64,000 bases of DNA from SCUD01 sp036824505 (GCA_036824505.1 DAITAA010000003.1:99449-163448); one strand, 5' to 3'. Shown: positions 1-11,808, counted from the stretch's first letter. A program made the numbers and translations. The notes: a model not told the origin generated them from the letters alone.

Positions 1-2
1 AC

Positions 3-722
3 CAGGCGCAATACGGCAGGCGCTTCGGCACCGCAGCCGAATACGTTGCGCTCGATGCATCCCGCGCCGTTCGCCTGCCGGACAACGTCTCGTACGAAGC
101 CGGTGCCTGCCTCGGCATCCCGGTCATGACGGCCCATCGTTGCGTATTTGCCGATGGGCCGGTCGCAGGCCAGACCATGCTGGTCACGGGCGGCGCCGGC
201 CGCGTCGGCTATTACGCCATTCAGTGGGCGAAGAACGCAGGCGCGAGAGTGATCGCGAGCGCGAGCAATGCGGCCGATGAGCAACTTTGCCGCGCGCTGG
301 GCGCCGATCATGTGTTCAATCATCGTGAGCCCGGCTGGGGCGAGCGCGTCAAGGCGCAAAATGGCGGCAAGCCGGTTGATCGGGTGATCGACGTGGAGTT
401 CGGCGCCAATCTTCCCGAGGTGCTCCAGTGCATCCGTACCAGCGGGACCATCGCAACCTATTCTTCGACGCAGGTGCCGGAACCCAAATTGCCATTCCTG
501 CGAATGATGTTCATGGACCTGACCCTGCGGCTGGTGATCGTCTATGCCATGCCGGAGTCGGCCAAACTTCAGGCCATCGAGGACATCACCCGCATGCTCA
601 CGGAAGGCAAGCTGCAGCACCGCGTCGCCCACGTCCTTCCACTCGGTGAAATTGCGCGCGCCAACGAACTGATCGAGCAGCGCGGCTTTGGCGGTTGCGT
701 CGTAGTGAATGTCGATGCGTGA
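3..722 (+). CDS. Zinc-type alcohol dehydrogenase / NADPH:quinone reductase family protein (5' truncated by window edge)
   Basis: The reading frame is already open at the left edge, so the N-terminal GroES-like part is mostly missing. The visible part starts with a typical end of that domain (GTAAEYVALDASRAVRLP), then the linker and a Rossmann NADPH-binding segment with the motif VTGGAGRVGYYAIQWAK. The rest follows the medium-chain dehydrogenase/reductase fold of quinone oxidoreductases, which reduce quinones or alpha,beta-unsaturated carbonyls with NADPH in the cytoplasm. No structural zinc cysteines are visible. The stop overlaps the start of the MFS gene by 14 bases, so the two are co-translated. 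The exact substrate is unknown. Confidence 0.85.
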   Translation, partial: QAQYGRRFGTAAEYVALDASRAVRLPDNVSYEAGACLGIPVMTAHRCVFADGPVAGQTMLVTGGAGRVGYYAIQWAKNAGARVIASASNAADEQLCRALGADHVFNHREPGWGERVKAQNGGKPVDRVIDVEFGANLPEVLQCIRTSGTIATYSSTQVPEPKLPFLRMMFMDLTLRLVIVYAMPESAKLQAIEDITRMLTEGKLQHRVAHVLPLGEIARANELIEQRGFGGCVVVNVDA

Positions 723-1947
723 TTCCAACTCCTCAGTGCGGCTCGTGCTGCTGGTGACTGCCGCGGTATTCATCAACTTCATCGATCGCGGCAATCTTGC
801 GACGGGCGCCACGCTCATCCAGGACGAGCTGCACATGAGCGAGAGCCAGCTCGGTCTCCTGCTGTCTGTCTTCTACTACGGTTACGTCTCCTGCATGCCG
901 GCGGCCGGCTGGCTCGCGGAGCGCTTCGGTGCCCACCGGGTCCTCGCGACCGGCTTGCTGATCTGGTCGATTGCAACGCTGGCGACCGGTTTTGCGCAGA
1001 GTCTGGCCGCGATGATCGTGCTGCGCGTCCTGCTCGGGGTCGGCGAGAGCGTGTCTTTTCCGTGCGCATCGAAAGTCCTCGCGAGTTCAGTCGAGGTCCG
1101 GCATCTCGGTGTCGCGAATGGCGTGCTTGGCTTCGGCTACCTGGTCGGTCCGGCGGTCGGCACGCTGCTCGGCGGATTGCTGATGAGTCTGTACGGCTGG
1201 CGACCGGTGTTCATCCTGTTCGGGGCGCTGTCGCTCCTGTGGCTCTGGCCATGGAGCAGGGTCAAGGTCGCGCTGTCGCCCAGGGTTCCTGTCGCGACGC
1301 AGGACCTGCCGCCGTTCCAGGTGATTCTCAGGCAGCGAGCGCTGTGGGGCGCGGCGCTCGGCCATTTCGCCTCGAATTACAGCTTCTACTTCATCCTGTC
1401 GTGGCTGCCGTTTTACCTGGTCAAGGCGCGCGGCTTTTCGTTTGAAATGATGACGCTAATCGCCTCATGGGCCTATCTGCTGAATGCCATGGGCGCGCTC
1501 TTGATGGGCTGGGCCGCCGATCGCTGGATCCGCGCCGGCCGCAGCGTCGATCTCGTTTACAAGGGCGTCATGGTGCTGTTTCACGTCTCCGGAATCGCCT
1601 GCATGGCCGGGATGGTGATGCTGCCAGTCAACGCTTCGATTGCGGTGCTCTTCATCTTCCAGATCATCAGCGGGCTGGCATCTCCAGGAGTATTTGCGAT
1701 TCCGCAGATCATCGCCGGACCGAAGGCGGCGGGTCGCTGGGTCGGCGTGCAGAACGCCATTGGCAACATGGCCGGACTGATCGCGCCGTGGGTCACCGGA
1801 ATTCTGGTCGAGGAGACGGGCCAGTTCTTCCTCGCGTTTGCGCTGGTCGCCGCGGTCAATGTGCTTGGCTTGATCGGCTGGGTCGGCCTGCTGCCAAAGA
1901 TTGCGCCGCTCGACTGGTCGAAGGCCGCGAATGCGCGCCGTGTGTAG
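709..1947 (+). CDS. Major facilitator superfamily transporter
   Basis: A 412-residue inner-membrane protein with about 12 hydrophobic segments in two halves separated by a polar loop near residues 185-205. The N-terminal helix carries INFIDRGNLATGA, close to the YxDR-type signature of the anion:cation symporter branch of the MFS (organic acid and sugar-acid carriers). A second in-frame ATG lies two codons in (715). It overlaps the preceding oxidoreductase and is itself overlapped by the downstream carboxylesterase, so the three genes look like one operon handling an organic compound taken up from outside. The substrate cannot be told from sequence. Confidence 0.85.
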   Translation: MSMRDSNSSVRLVLLVTAAVFINFIDRGNLATGATLIQDELHMSESQLGLLLSVFYYGYVSCMPAAGWLAERFGAHRVLATGLLIWSIATLATGFAQSLAAMIVLRVLLGVGESVSFPCASKVLASSVEVRHLGVANGVLGFGYLVGPAVGTLLGGLLMSLYGWRPVFILFGALSLLWLWPWSRVKVALSPRVPVATQDLPPFQVILRQRALWGAALGHFASNYSFYFILSWLPFYLVKARGFSFEMMTLIASWAYLLNAMGALLMGWAADRWIRAGRSVDLVYKGVMVLFHVSGIACMAGMVMLPVNASIAVLFIFQIISGLASPGVFAIPQIIAGPKAAGRWVGVQNAIGNMAGLIAPWVTGILVEETGQFFLAFALVAAVNVLGLIGWVGLLPKIAPLDWSKAANARRV

Positions 1948-3520
1948 GCGCTGCGGCTGGCCGGGATTCGCGATTGCCATCCTGGTTCTGACCGCTTGCC
2001 GCACTGACGTTCGACCGGCGATACCGACGGTCGAGGTCAATCGTGAAATCCTGCAAGGCAACTTCGGCGGCCGGCACCCCGAGGTCGCCAGCTTCAGGGG
2101 CATACCGTTTGCCGCACCGCCGGTCGGTGACCTGCGCTGGCGGGAGCCGCAACCGCATTTGCCGCGGGCCGGAGTGCAGTCTGCCCGGGACTTCGCGGCA
2201 GCTTGCTATCAGGACAGCTACAACACCAACTGGTACCGCAAGGTCGGTGCAGCCTTTGGCGTAGTAGAACCGGCGTTCTTTGCTGATCCGCCGGTCAGTG
2301 AGGACTGCCTCTACCTGAATGTCTGGACACCCAGGCTGTCGGCCGGCGCACGCCTGCCGGTCATGGTCTGGATTTATGGCGGCGCCAACATTTCGGGGTG
2401 GACGTACGAACCCGATTACGTCGGGGAAAGCCTGGCGGCCCGGGGCGAGGTCGTCGTTGTCAGCATCGCCTATCGGGTCGGCATCTTCGGCTTCTTCGGT
2501 CACCCCGAACTGCACGGGTCGAAAGCTCCCGCCAACTTCGGGCTGCTCGACCAGATTGCCGCGCTGCGCTGGGTGCGCGACAACATCGGCCCGTTCGGCG
2601 GCGATCCGGGCAACGTGACGATCTTCGGCGAATCAGCGGGCGCAGCGAATGTCGGCTACCTGGTGACCTCGCCGCTGGCCCAGGGGCTTTTCAAAAGGGC
2701 GATCAGCCAGAGCGGCGGCTACCAGATGCAGGACGACCTGGATCTGGGCGATGCCGAACGGGCCGGCCTTGCGCTGGCGAAGGCGTTCCCGGGCGAGCCG
2801 GATCTAGCGTCACTTCGGCAACACTCAAGTGCGGACATCTTCCGGGCGGCCCGCGGCGCACTCCCGGACCACGAGTTCGGGCCCGTCGTCGATGGAATAT
2901 CGGTGGTCATGACGCCGGCGGCTTTCTATCGCCGCAACGGCATTCCGTACGACTTGCTGATCGGCAGCAACGAAGACGAATGGTACATGTACGTCGACGC
3001 GGAACCGGCCAGTCTTTCGGCGACTCTCGACAAGTTGCCGCCCGCGGTGAGAGATGTGTTTGCAGCGCGTGCCGCGCGGGAGCCCGACCTGCGTCGCGGT
3101 CATGACAAGGCCACGACGCTCGCCAATATGGTCTGCCCCGCGTATCTGATGGCCGCAAGCGCCGCGGTCCGAGAGCATCGCGCCTGGGTCTATCGCTTCA
3201 CCCGCGTCAGGCCGGGCCCCGGAGGCGAGCGCCTGCTGGCCTACCATGGCGCGGAGATTCCTTATGTCTTTGACACGCATGATCGCTGGCTCAGCACTGA
3301 CGCGACCGATGCGTGGCTGACCGACGCCATGGTGGCTTACTGGAGCAACTTTGCCCGTACCGGCAACCCCAACGGCGCTGAACTCACACCCTGGCCCGCG
3401 TATTCGCCCCGCGATGCACAGGTGCTTGAACTCGGTTCGAACATCCGGCCGGTTACGGCGCCTGACGTGGCGCTGTGCGATCGGGTGGCGAACAGCCTCT
3501 ATCCGGGCTGGTCGCGCTAG
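1931..3520 (+). CDS. Type B carboxylesterase lipoprotein
   Basis: An alpha/beta-hydrolase of the carboxylesterase type B family. The nucleophile elbow FGESAGAANV is clear. The acid is probably the Glu in GSNEDEWYMY and the histidine the one in AYHGAEIPYVF. An oxyanion-hole stretch, WIYGGANISG, is present. Starting at 1931 (an AAGG six bases upstream) gives a short basic N-terminus, a hydrophobic core and a lipobox LTAC, so the protein is probably an exported lipoprotein. A start at 1901 is possible but would add ten arginine-rich residues. It overlaps the MFS gene by 17 bases. It probably hydrolyses an ester or lactone whose product the transporter takes up; that link is inference. Confidence 0.85.
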   Translation: MRAVCRRCGWPGFAIAILVLTACRTDVRPAIPTVEVNREILQGNFGGRHPEVASFRGIPFAAPPVGDLRWREPQPHLPRAGVQSARDFAAACYQDSYNTNWYRKVGAAFGVVEPAFFADPPVSEDCLYLNVWTPRLSAGARLPVMVWIYGGANISGWTYEPDYVGESLAARGEVVVVSIAYRVGIFGFFGHPELHGSKAPANFGLLDQIAALRWVRDNIGPFGGDPGNVTIFGESAGAANVGYLVTSPLAQGLFKRAISQSGGYQMQDDLDLGDAERAGLALAKAFPGEPDLASLRQHSSADIFRAARGALPDHEFGPVVDGISVVMTPAAFYRRNGIPYDLLIGSNEDEWYMYVDAEPASLSATLDKLPPAVRDVFAARAAREPDLRRGHDKATTLANMVCPAYLMAASAAVREHRAWVYRFTRVRPGPGGERLLAYHGAEIPYVFDTHDRWLSTDATDAWLTDAMVAYWSNFARTGNPNGAELTPWPAYSPRDAQVLELGSNIRPVTAPDVALCDRVANSLYPGWSR

Positions 3521-3525
3521 CGACC
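3510..3525. terminator. Stem-loop at the convergent carboxylesterase/zapE junction
   Basis: GGTCGC and GCGACC form a 6-bp stem around the loop GCTA. The carboxylesterase stop codon TAG straddles the loop and the stem, and the zapE stop begins three bases further on. There is no T-run, so this is at best a weak or bidirectional terminator. Confidence 0.35.
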
Positions 3526-3527
3526 GA

Positions 3528-4642
3528 TTACGGCCGATGCGGCCTTGCGAGATATTCCCGCCCCTGCATCTCGTGCAGCCGGCTCGCGGTGCGGCGGAAT
3601 TCAAATGCCAGCCGTTCACCCCGGTACAGCTCCTCCGGTGTCGCCGCATTGGCCGATAAGATCAGCTTGACGCCGCGGTCATAGAATTCGTCCACCATGG
3701 TGATGAAGCGCCGTGCCGCGTCGTCGGCCATGGCGTCCATGACAGGCACGCGGCTGACCAGCACCGTGTGATAGCAGCGGCCGATCTCGATGTAGTCCGC
3801 AGCGGAGCGCGGTCCCTCGCAGAGTTTCCTGAAATCGAACCAGACCAGGTCCTCGGCCCCGCGCAATGCACGAATTGGCCGGCCCGCGACCTGAATCTCG
3901 GCATTGACGGCGCCGGGCCCTTCCGCCATGCGTTCGAACTCCACGGCCATGCGTGACTCCGCGTCCGCTGTCTGCGGGCCGAGGAACAGGAGCGCGCGCT
4001 CGAGCCGCCGCAGCCGGTAATCGGCACCTGCATCGAGTTCCATGATCTTGCAATGACGTTCGATCAACGAGATCGCCGGCAGGAAGCGCGCCCGCTGCAG
4101 GCCGTCGCGGTAAAGCTGTTGAGGCGCCAGATTCGATGTCGCAACCAGTGTCACGCCATTCCTGAACAGCGCGTCCAGCAGCGACGCCAGGATCATTGCG
4201 TCCGCGACGTCGCTCACCGCGAACTCGTCGAAGCAGAGCAAGCGGGTCTGCCGCGCGATGCCCTCGGCCACATGCTGGAGCGGCGAAGGGGTGTTTCGAT
4301 GACGCCGGAGTCCCGCATGCACTTCCTGCATGAAGCGATGGAAATGTTCGCGGCGCTTCGCGGCGAACGGCAGACCGGCGAAGAACTGATCGGCCAGGAA
4401 TGTCTTGCCGCGCCCGACACCGCCCCAGAGCCAGAGACCGCGCAGCGGCCCAAGTCGTTTGCCGGGCAGCAGGCGCAGACTTTTCTTGATCAGTGATGCG
4501 CCCGCCTGTCTCGCAATCAGCCGCCGGCGCAGGTCCTCGAGACGGATCAGCACCCGGCGCTGCGCGTCATCGAGCGATTGTCCCTGGGCGCCGAGCAGGG
4601 CCTGGCATCGCTCCATCAGCGGTGTGGCAGCCGTCAAGCGCA

Positions 4643-4643
<1 letters not shown>
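3528..4643 (-). CDS. zapE: Cell division ATPase ZapE (AFG1-like)
   Basis: A 371-residue AAA+-type ATPase. Walker A is GGVGRGKT at about residues 74-81 and Walker B LLCFDEFAV at about 135-143, followed by the family stretch VSDVADAMILASLLDALF and the sensor-like ATSNLAPQQLY. ZapE associates with the FtsZ ring and destabilises FtsZ bundles under stress or low oxygen. The length matches the family. The start codon overlaps the stop of the acetoacetyl-CoA synthetase gene (TGATG), so it is the last gene of the reverse-strand run. A role in the catabolic pathway is unlikely; it appears to be carried along by operon structure. Confidence 0.93.
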
Positions 4644-6589
<1,946 letters not shown>

Positions 6590-8188
6590 CTAGAAGTTCT
6601 GGTAGTTCGGGCCCGACCCACCCTCCGGCGTGGTCCAGGTGATGATGCCGTAGGGATCCTTGATGTCGCAGGCCTTGCAGTGCACGCAATTCGCGGCGTT
6701 GATCTGCAGCCGCCTGCCGCCCTTGCCATCGTCCACCATCTCGTAAACATTGGCTGGACAGAATCGCTCGCAAGGGTTGCCGAACTCTGTAATGCAGTGG
6801 GTGGCGCAGATCGTCGTGTCGGACACCCTGAGGTGCACGGGCTGGCTTTCCTCATGCACGTTGCCCGCGTGAAAGATGGCACTCACACGGTCGCGTGGCG
6901 GCAGGTCGCGATCAACCCAATGGCGATCGGGTGTTTCCCCGTCGCCCAGCCGATGCAGCGCAAGGTGGTTTTCCGTATGTGCCAGCGTCCAGGGGCTGCG
7001 ACCGCCAACGACGGTTTCGAATGCCGCATTCGCCATGCCGAACCACAACCCGCGATGAAAGCCGGGCTTGATATTGCGCACACGCTTCAGTTCGCGGCCG
7101 CCCTCCGATGAACGCCAGCGTGCGTCAAATCCTTCGGTCTTGCCTTGTTCCGCAAGGTGTTCTGCGGCCAGGACGCCGCAGCGGATCGCCTGGTGCACAC
7201 CCTTGATCTTCGGAACGTTGAGCGTGCCTGCTGCATCGCCAACCAGCATCAGGCCGGGCGCATCCATGCGTGGCAGCGCCTGCCAGCCGCCGGCTGCAAT
7301 GGTGCGGGCGCCGTAAGACATCAACTCGCCACCTTCGAGCAAGCGATGCACGCGCGGGTGGTGCTTGAATTGCTGAAAGGCCTCAAAGGGCGAAAAGCGC
7401 GGGTCCCGATAATCGAGACCGATGACGTAACCAACGTACACGCGATCCCGGTCCAGGTGATACAGGAAGCTGCCGCCGTAAGTGCGGCTGTCGACGGGCC
7501 AGCCGACCGAATGCTGGATCAGGCCGGGCTCGGCGCGCCCTGGCGGCAGCTGCCAGAGTTCCTTGAAGCCAAGGCCGTAGGTCTGGGCCGAGCAACCGGC
7601 GTCGAGGCCGAGCTTTGCGACCACCTTCTTGGTGATGCTGCCGCGGCATCCTTCGCCGAGGACCGTGGTTCCGGCCCGGATGTCGGCGCCCGGTGCGTAA
7701 TTGGGGCCCGGCACGCCATCCTTGCCGAGACCCATGTCGCCCAGGCGCACGCCGGCGACCCGCCCGTCCTCGATCAGTGCTTCCGACGCGGCGAAGCCCG
7801 GGAACACATCGACACCCAGCGCTTCTGCGCGCCCCGCCATCCACGGTACGAGCAAGCCGAGGGAAACTATGAAATTGCCGCGGTTGTGCATCTGCGGCGG
7901 ATTCGGAAGACGTATGCGCGATTTCCTGGTCAGATACCAGAATTCGTCGCGTTTCGCCTCCACGCAGATGGCCGGTGGCGTCTCGCGCCACTCGGGAAGC
8001 AGCGCATCAAGTGACGCGGGCTCCATCACGCAGCCTGAGACCATGTGTGCACCGATTGTGGAAGCCTTCTCCAGCAGGCAAACCGACAAGTCGGGCTTCA
8101 ACTGCTTGAGGCGGATTGCGGTGGCGAGACCGGCCGGGCCGGCGCCGACGATCACGACGTCGTATTCCATGACGTCGCGGTCGGTCAT
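6590..8188 (-). CDS. Electron transfer flavoprotein-ubiquinone oxidoreductase
   Basis: A 532-residue membrane-associated flavoprotein. The N-terminal FAD-binding Rossmann motif is VVIVGAGPAGLATAIRL. The C-terminal ferredoxin-like domain has the single 4Fe-4S cluster cysteines in CERFCP and CVHCKACD. It passes electrons from ETF, reduced by acyl-CoA dehydrogenases such as the isovaleryl-CoA dehydrogenase at 17-18 kb, to ubiquinone. Location in the same reverse run as that dehydrogenase supports the link. The start overlaps the preceding peptidase stop by four bases. ETF alpha and beta are not in this window. Confidence 0.96.
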   Translation of the reverse strand: MTDRDVMEYDVVIVGAGPAGLATAIRLKQLKPDLSVCLLEKASTIGAHMVSGCVMEPASLDALLPEWRETPPAICVEAKRDEFWYLTRKSRIRLPNPPQMHNRGNFIVSLGLLVPWMAGRAEALGVDVFPGFAASEALIEDGRVAGVRLGDMGLGKDGVPGPNYAPGADIRAGTTVLGEGCRGSITKKVVAKLGLDAGCSAQTYGLGFKELWQLPPGRAEPGLIQHSVGWPVDSRTYGGSFLYHLDRDRVYVGYVIGLDYRDPRFSPFEAFQQFKHHPRVHRLLEGGELMSYGARTIAAGGWQALPRMDAPGLMLVGDAAGTLNVPKIKGVHQAIRCGVLAAEHLAEQGKTEGFDARWRSSEGGRELKRVRNIKPGFHRGLWFGMANAAFETVVGGRSPWTLAHTENHLALHRLGDGETPDRHWVDRDLPPRDRVSAIFHAGNVHEESQPVHLRVSDTTICATHCITEFGNPCERFCPANVYEMVDDGKGGRRLQINAANCVHCKACDIKDPYGIITWTTPEGGSGPNYQNF

Positions 8189-9570
8189 GGCATCTGCGCT
8201 TCCCGCAACTGCGGCAGCGCGCGCACGGAATCGGCTATCGTCTTCAGGTCGCCGACGATGACGATGGTCATGTGCGCAGGCAGGATGAAGCGTTGTGCGA
8301 TGTCGGTGACCTGCTGCGGCGTCACCGCATACATATTTGCGACCCAGCGCGTCAGGAATTCGGGCGGCAGGCCATGCAGGTCCATGAACGCGAGCTGGCC
8401 CAGCACGCCCTCCGGCGACGAGTTGCGGATGACGAACAGGCCGGCGCGATAACGCTTGATCGCATCGAGTTCACCCGCGGCCGGCGGTTCGCGCTGCAGC
8501 CGCTCTATCTCGCGGAAGATCTCGGTCAGTGCCGCGGCGGTGTGCTCGCCGGTGATCTCCGCGTTCATGATCCAGAGCGCATCGCCGCGGTGCGCGCTGA
8601 TCGACGAGCTGGGCGAATAGCTGTAGCCCTTGTCCTCGCGCAGGTTGGTTGTGATGCGCGAAGTGAAGGTCCCGCCGAGCAGGCTGTTGGTCAGCGTGGT
8701 CGGGAAATAGAGCGCTGATGCCGGGTCGGGCACCGGCACCGCGATGCGCAGCGATGACTGCGGCGCACCGGGACGGTCGATCAGCCGCAATTGCAGCACA
8801 TCGCTTGCCTTTGGCGGCAGGTCGGTCGGTGGCGCGCCTTCACGCCAGTCGCCAAATGCACGGCGGAGCGCCGTCTCGAGCGTCGCGCGATCGTAGCGGC
8901 CGGCGACGTAAACGTGGGTACGCCGGGCGCCGAAATTGCGCTCATAGAATCCGCGCACGCTGGCGATGTCATAAGTTCCGAGTTGTCCCGCTGCGGGCAG
9001 CGCGCGCCCGAACGGATGATCGCCATAGACAAGCTTTGCGAGCGCCTCGCCAGCTACCGAGTCCGGTTCCGAGCGCGCGACACTCAGGTTGCGCTCGAAA
9101 TTCGCCAGCACGCGCGGCAACTCGGATTCCGGGAAGCGCGGGTTGCGCAGCACGTCGGCGACCAGGTCGGCGGCTGCCGCCGCATGCTCGGACAGCACGG
9201 AAATACCCACCGATGTCTGCTCGGCGCCGGCGGCGACGCTGAGTGAGCCGCCCATGCCGGCGGCGGCACGCGCGATGTCGCCCGCCGGGCGCGTGGTCGT
9301 GCCTTCCTTCAGCATCTCGACAGCAACATCGGCAAGCCACGTCGACTCGCCTTCATCGATATTGCCGGTCCGGACGACTGCCAGCACGGTGACCAGGGGG
9401 ACGGAGCCATAATCGATGAAGGTCAGCGACACGCCGTTGGCGAGAGTCATGGTTTCCGCCGCCGGCAGTGCGAAATCGCGCGGCTTCCCGGGCGCAGGCG
9501 GCAATTCGCGGTTTTCCGCGACGGCAATGAAGGCGAGCAGCGTCAGCGCCAGGGCGAAGAGCCGTCTCAT
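8185..9570 (-). CDS. M16 family peptidase-like protein, non-catalytic subunit
   Basis: A 461-residue exported protein with an N-terminal signal sequence (MRRLFALALTLLAFIAVAEN) and the two-lobed M16 fold. The zinc-binding HxxEH motif expected after the first strand pair is absent: the aligned segment reads WLADVAVEML. This is the usual situation for the partner subunit of bacterial M16B heterodimers, while its neighbour carries the metal site. Starts and stops overlap both neighbours by four bases (ATGA), so the pair is translationally coupled. It probably acts in the periplasm. Its place inside a leucine-catabolism run is unexplained. Confidence 0.88.
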   Translation of the reverse strand: MRRLFALALTLLAFIAVAENRELPPAPGKPRDFALPAAETMTLANGVSLTFIDYGSVPLVTVLAVVRTGNIDEGESTWLADVAVEMLKEGTTTRPAGDIARAAAGMGGSLSVAAGAEQTSVGISVLSEHAAAAADLVADVLRNPRFPESELPRVLANFERNLSVARSEPDSVAGEALAKLVYGDHPFGRALPAAGQLGTYDIASVRGFYERNFGARRTHVYVAGRYDRATLETALRRAFGDWREGAPPTDLPPKASDVLQLRLIDRPGAPQSSLRIAVPVPDPASALYFPTTLTNSLLGGTFTSRITTNLREDKGYSYSPSSSISAHRGDALWIMNAEITGEHTAAALTEIFREIERLQREPPAAGELDAIKRYRAGLFVIRNSSPEGVLGQLAFMDLHGLPPEFLTRWVANMYAVTPQQVTDIAQRFILPAHMTIVIVGDLKTIADSVRALPQLREAQMP

Positions 9571-10976
9571 GGCTGGGATCCTCCCTGCGTCCGGCCAGGT
9601 TCGAGGATCAGCACGCTGCGCTGGCTGCGCTGCAGGTATGCCCGCGCCACTTCCGAAATCATCCCCGGCTTGACTGCACGGAACTCGGACTCGATGCGAT
9701 TGATGCGGGTCGGGTCGTCGTCAAAGAGCGCAAACGCGGCCAGCAGATCCACCAGTCCGAAGTGGTCGCTCGAACCCGCCAGGTCGTAAAGTTCGGCGCG
9801 GATCTTGGTCAGCGCCCGGTCGAGCTCCGCCTGCGTTGGCGGCGCGTTCTGGATCCTTGCGATCTCCGCATCGATGTCCGCGAGGATCGAATCGGGCGCT
9901 ACATTGGGGTCGTGCACCAGGTAAAGGGTCCACAACATCGGGCCGTCGTAGTTGAACATGTTGCCGAGGAGATTGATGCCGCCGGCCACGCTGCTGCTGT
10001 AGCCGCGTTGCTGGACGAGTTTCTGCCACAGGGCGCTGTCCTCGCCCTGCAGCAGGATCTCGTCCAGCAGTCCGAAGGCGTAATGCTCCGGCGTGCCGCG
10101 CCCGGGCACGTGCCAGGCGACTGCGAGACCAGGCCGCGGCGCGAGTGGATCGACGTAGGACTTGCGCTTCTCGGCAGTTTGCGGTGGTTCGGAGATGTCC
10201 GGCCGGGCCGCCTGCGCGCGGGCCGGCAGCACCGCGAAATATTTCCCGATCCACGCGCGCGCCTGCGTCGCATCGAAATCTCCTGCGACGACAAGTACGG
10301 CATTGCCGGGCGAATAATAGGTGTCGAAGAACGCGCGCGCGTCCTCCAGTGTCGCCGCGTCGATGTGCGCGAGATCGCCATAGAAATTGTGCGCGTTGTA
10401 CCAGTTCTCGTTCGCGAGCTGCGGCATGGACAGCCACGGAAAGCCGCCATAAGGCTGGTTCAGGACGTTGTCATTGACTTCGTTCTTGACGACACCCTGT
10501 TGATTGGCCAGGTTGTCCTGCGTGATCGCAAGGCCTTTCATCCGGTCCGCTTCGGCCCATAGAATCGTTTCCAGAGTGTGCGCGGGAACGATTTCAAAGT
10601 AATTCGTGAAGTCAAAGCGCGTGGAACCGTTCACGACACCGCCATTGCCCTCGACGAGACGGATAAATTCCATCTTGCCGAGATTGGTCGAGCCCTGGAA
10701 CATCAGGTGTTCGAAAAGATGTGCAAAGCCCGTGCGGTCGCGTGGCTCGATGCGCATGCCGATGCGGTAATACACACCGACCGTGACCGTCGGTGCCGAT
10801 GCATCCTGCGCGAGCACCACTTTGAGACCATTGCCGAGCTTGTAATACTCGATGGGAACATTGATGCCACTCGGCAGGGCTGACTCTTCGGCGGATTTCA
10901 GCGGCTGGATCGAGCAGCCGCTCATTGCCACGGCGATCAGCAGCCCGCTCCAAAACCGGAGCCCGGCATTCCTCAT
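9567..10976 (-). CDS. M16 family zinc metallopeptidase, catalytic subunit (lipoprotein)
   Basis: A 469-residue zinc peptidase of the pitrilysin/processing-peptidase family. The inverted zinc motif is HLFEH (His86, Glu89, His90), and the third ligand glutamate is likely in KNEVND. The N-terminus is a signal peptide ending in a lipobox (AMSGC, Cys21), so the mature protein is probably tethered to a membrane facing the periplasm. Bacterial M16B enzymes degrade or trim peptides and misfolded proteins as heterodimers with an inactive partner, which here is the next gene. It overlaps the dehydrogenase upstream by four bases. No specific substrate is known. Confidence 0.9.
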   Translation of the reverse strand: MRNAGLRFWSGLLIAVAMSGCSIQPLKSAEESALPSGINVPIEYYKLGNGLKVVLAQDASAPTVTVGVYYRIGMRIEPRDRTGFAHLFEHLMFQGSTNLGKMEFIRLVEGNGGVVNGSTRFDFTNYFEIVPAHTLETILWAEADRMKGLAITQDNLANQQGVVKNEVNDNVLNQPYGGFPWLSMPQLANENWYNAHNFYGDLAHIDAATLEDARAFFDTYYSPGNAVLVVAGDFDATQARAWIGKYFAVLPARAQAARPDISEPPQTAEKRKSYVDPLAPRPGLAVAWHVPGRGTPEHYAFGLLDEILLQGEDSALWQKLVQQRGYSSSVAGGINLLGNMFNYDGPMLWTLYLVHDPNVAPDSILADIDAEIARIQNAPPTQAELDRALTKIRAELYDLAGSSDHFGLVDLLAAFALFDDDPTRINRIESEFRAVKPGMISEVARAYLQRSQRSVLILEPGRTQGGSQP

Positions 10977-11740
10977 CGCGGGGCCATCCTGATCGCACCG
11001 TCAAGCCTGATAGTGGTGCCATTCAGCATGTGGTTCGTGCAGATGGCCGCAACGAGTTCTGCGTATTCCTCCGGTCGCCCGAGTCGTGGCGGAAACGGCA
11101 CCTGCTTGGCGAGTGACTCCTGTGCTTCCTGCGGCAGCGCCGCCATCATCGGCGTTCCGAACAGGCCTGGCGCAATCGCGACGACGCGGATGCCGAAGCG
11201 CGCGAGTTCGCGCGCCAGCGGCAGCACCATGCCGACGGTCGCAGCCTTTGACGCGGCATACGCCACCTGGCCGATCTGGCCGTCATAGGCTGCGATCGAA
11301 GCGGTGTGGATCAGCAGGCCACGTTCGCCGTCGGCGTCAGGCTCGTTGTTCTGCATCAGCGCCGCGGCGGAGCGATCCACATTGAACGTGCCGACGGTGT
11401 TGATCGCAAGCACGCGCTGGAAGACGGCGGAGGGCAGCGGGCCGTCGCGGCCAAGAATCTTGCCGGGGGTCACGACCCCCGCGCAGGAGATTGCCAGGTT
11501 CAACCCGCCCATCCACCCGGCAGCTTCGCGGGTTGCGGTCTCCACGGCAGATTCGCTTGTCACGTCGCAGCTGCGATAACGCGCAGCCTTGCCGAGCGCA
11601 CCCGCGGCCGTATTTCCTGCCTCGTCCTGAACGTCGAGCAACGTCACTTTGCCGCCCGCGGCAATGAGATGCTTTGCGGTTGCGAGCCCCAGGCCCGAGG
11701 CCGCGCCGCTGATGATCGCCTTCACCTGATCGAGCTTCAT
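10973..11740 (-). CDS. Short-chain dehydrogenase, 3-hydroxyacyl-CoA dehydrogenase type (HSD10-like)
   Basis: A 255-residue classical SDR. The cofactor motif is SGAASGLG (residues 11-18), the NAG-type motif reads SCAG, and the catalytic triad is Ser148, Tyr161 and Lys165 (YAASK). The stretch LPLARELARFGIRVVAIAPGLFGTPM and the C-terminus resemble 17-beta-HSD10, the 2-methyl-3-hydroxybutyryl/3-hydroxyacyl-CoA dehydrogenases of branched-chain and fatty acid oxidation. Aspartate at the end of strand 2 (LLDVQ) points to NAD(H). A purine-rich GGGGGAA precedes the ATG. The role in this run is probably oxidation of a 3-hydroxyacyl-CoA; the precise substrate is inference. Confidence 0.85.
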   Translation of the reverse strand: MKLDQVKAIISGAASGLGLATAKHLIAAGGKVTLLDVQDEAGNTAAGALGKAARYRSCDVTSESAVETATREAAGWMGGLNLAISCAGVVTPGKILGRDGPLPSAVFQRVLAINTVGTFNVDRSAAALMQNNEPDADGERGLLIHTASIAAYDGQIGQVAYAASKAATVGMVLPLARELARFGIRVVAIAPGLFGTPMMAALPQEAQESLAKQVPFPPRLGRPEEYAELVAAICTNHMLNGTTIRLDGAIRMAPR

Positions 11741-11766
11741 TCTGGATTCCCCCGGGTGACAGTTTA

Positions 11767-11790
11767 CAGGTCGCTGAAGTCTGCGACCTG
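11767..11790. repeat. Hairpin between two dehydrogenase genes
   Basis: CAGGTCGC and GCGACCTG form a perfect 8-bp stem with an 8-base loop. It sits 27 bases upstream of the SDR start at 11740 on the reverse strand. It could be a REP-like element, an operator or a processing site. It is not followed by a T-run. Confidence 0.4.
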
Positions 11791-11808
11791 ATGCAGGTGC
11801 AAGCTCTC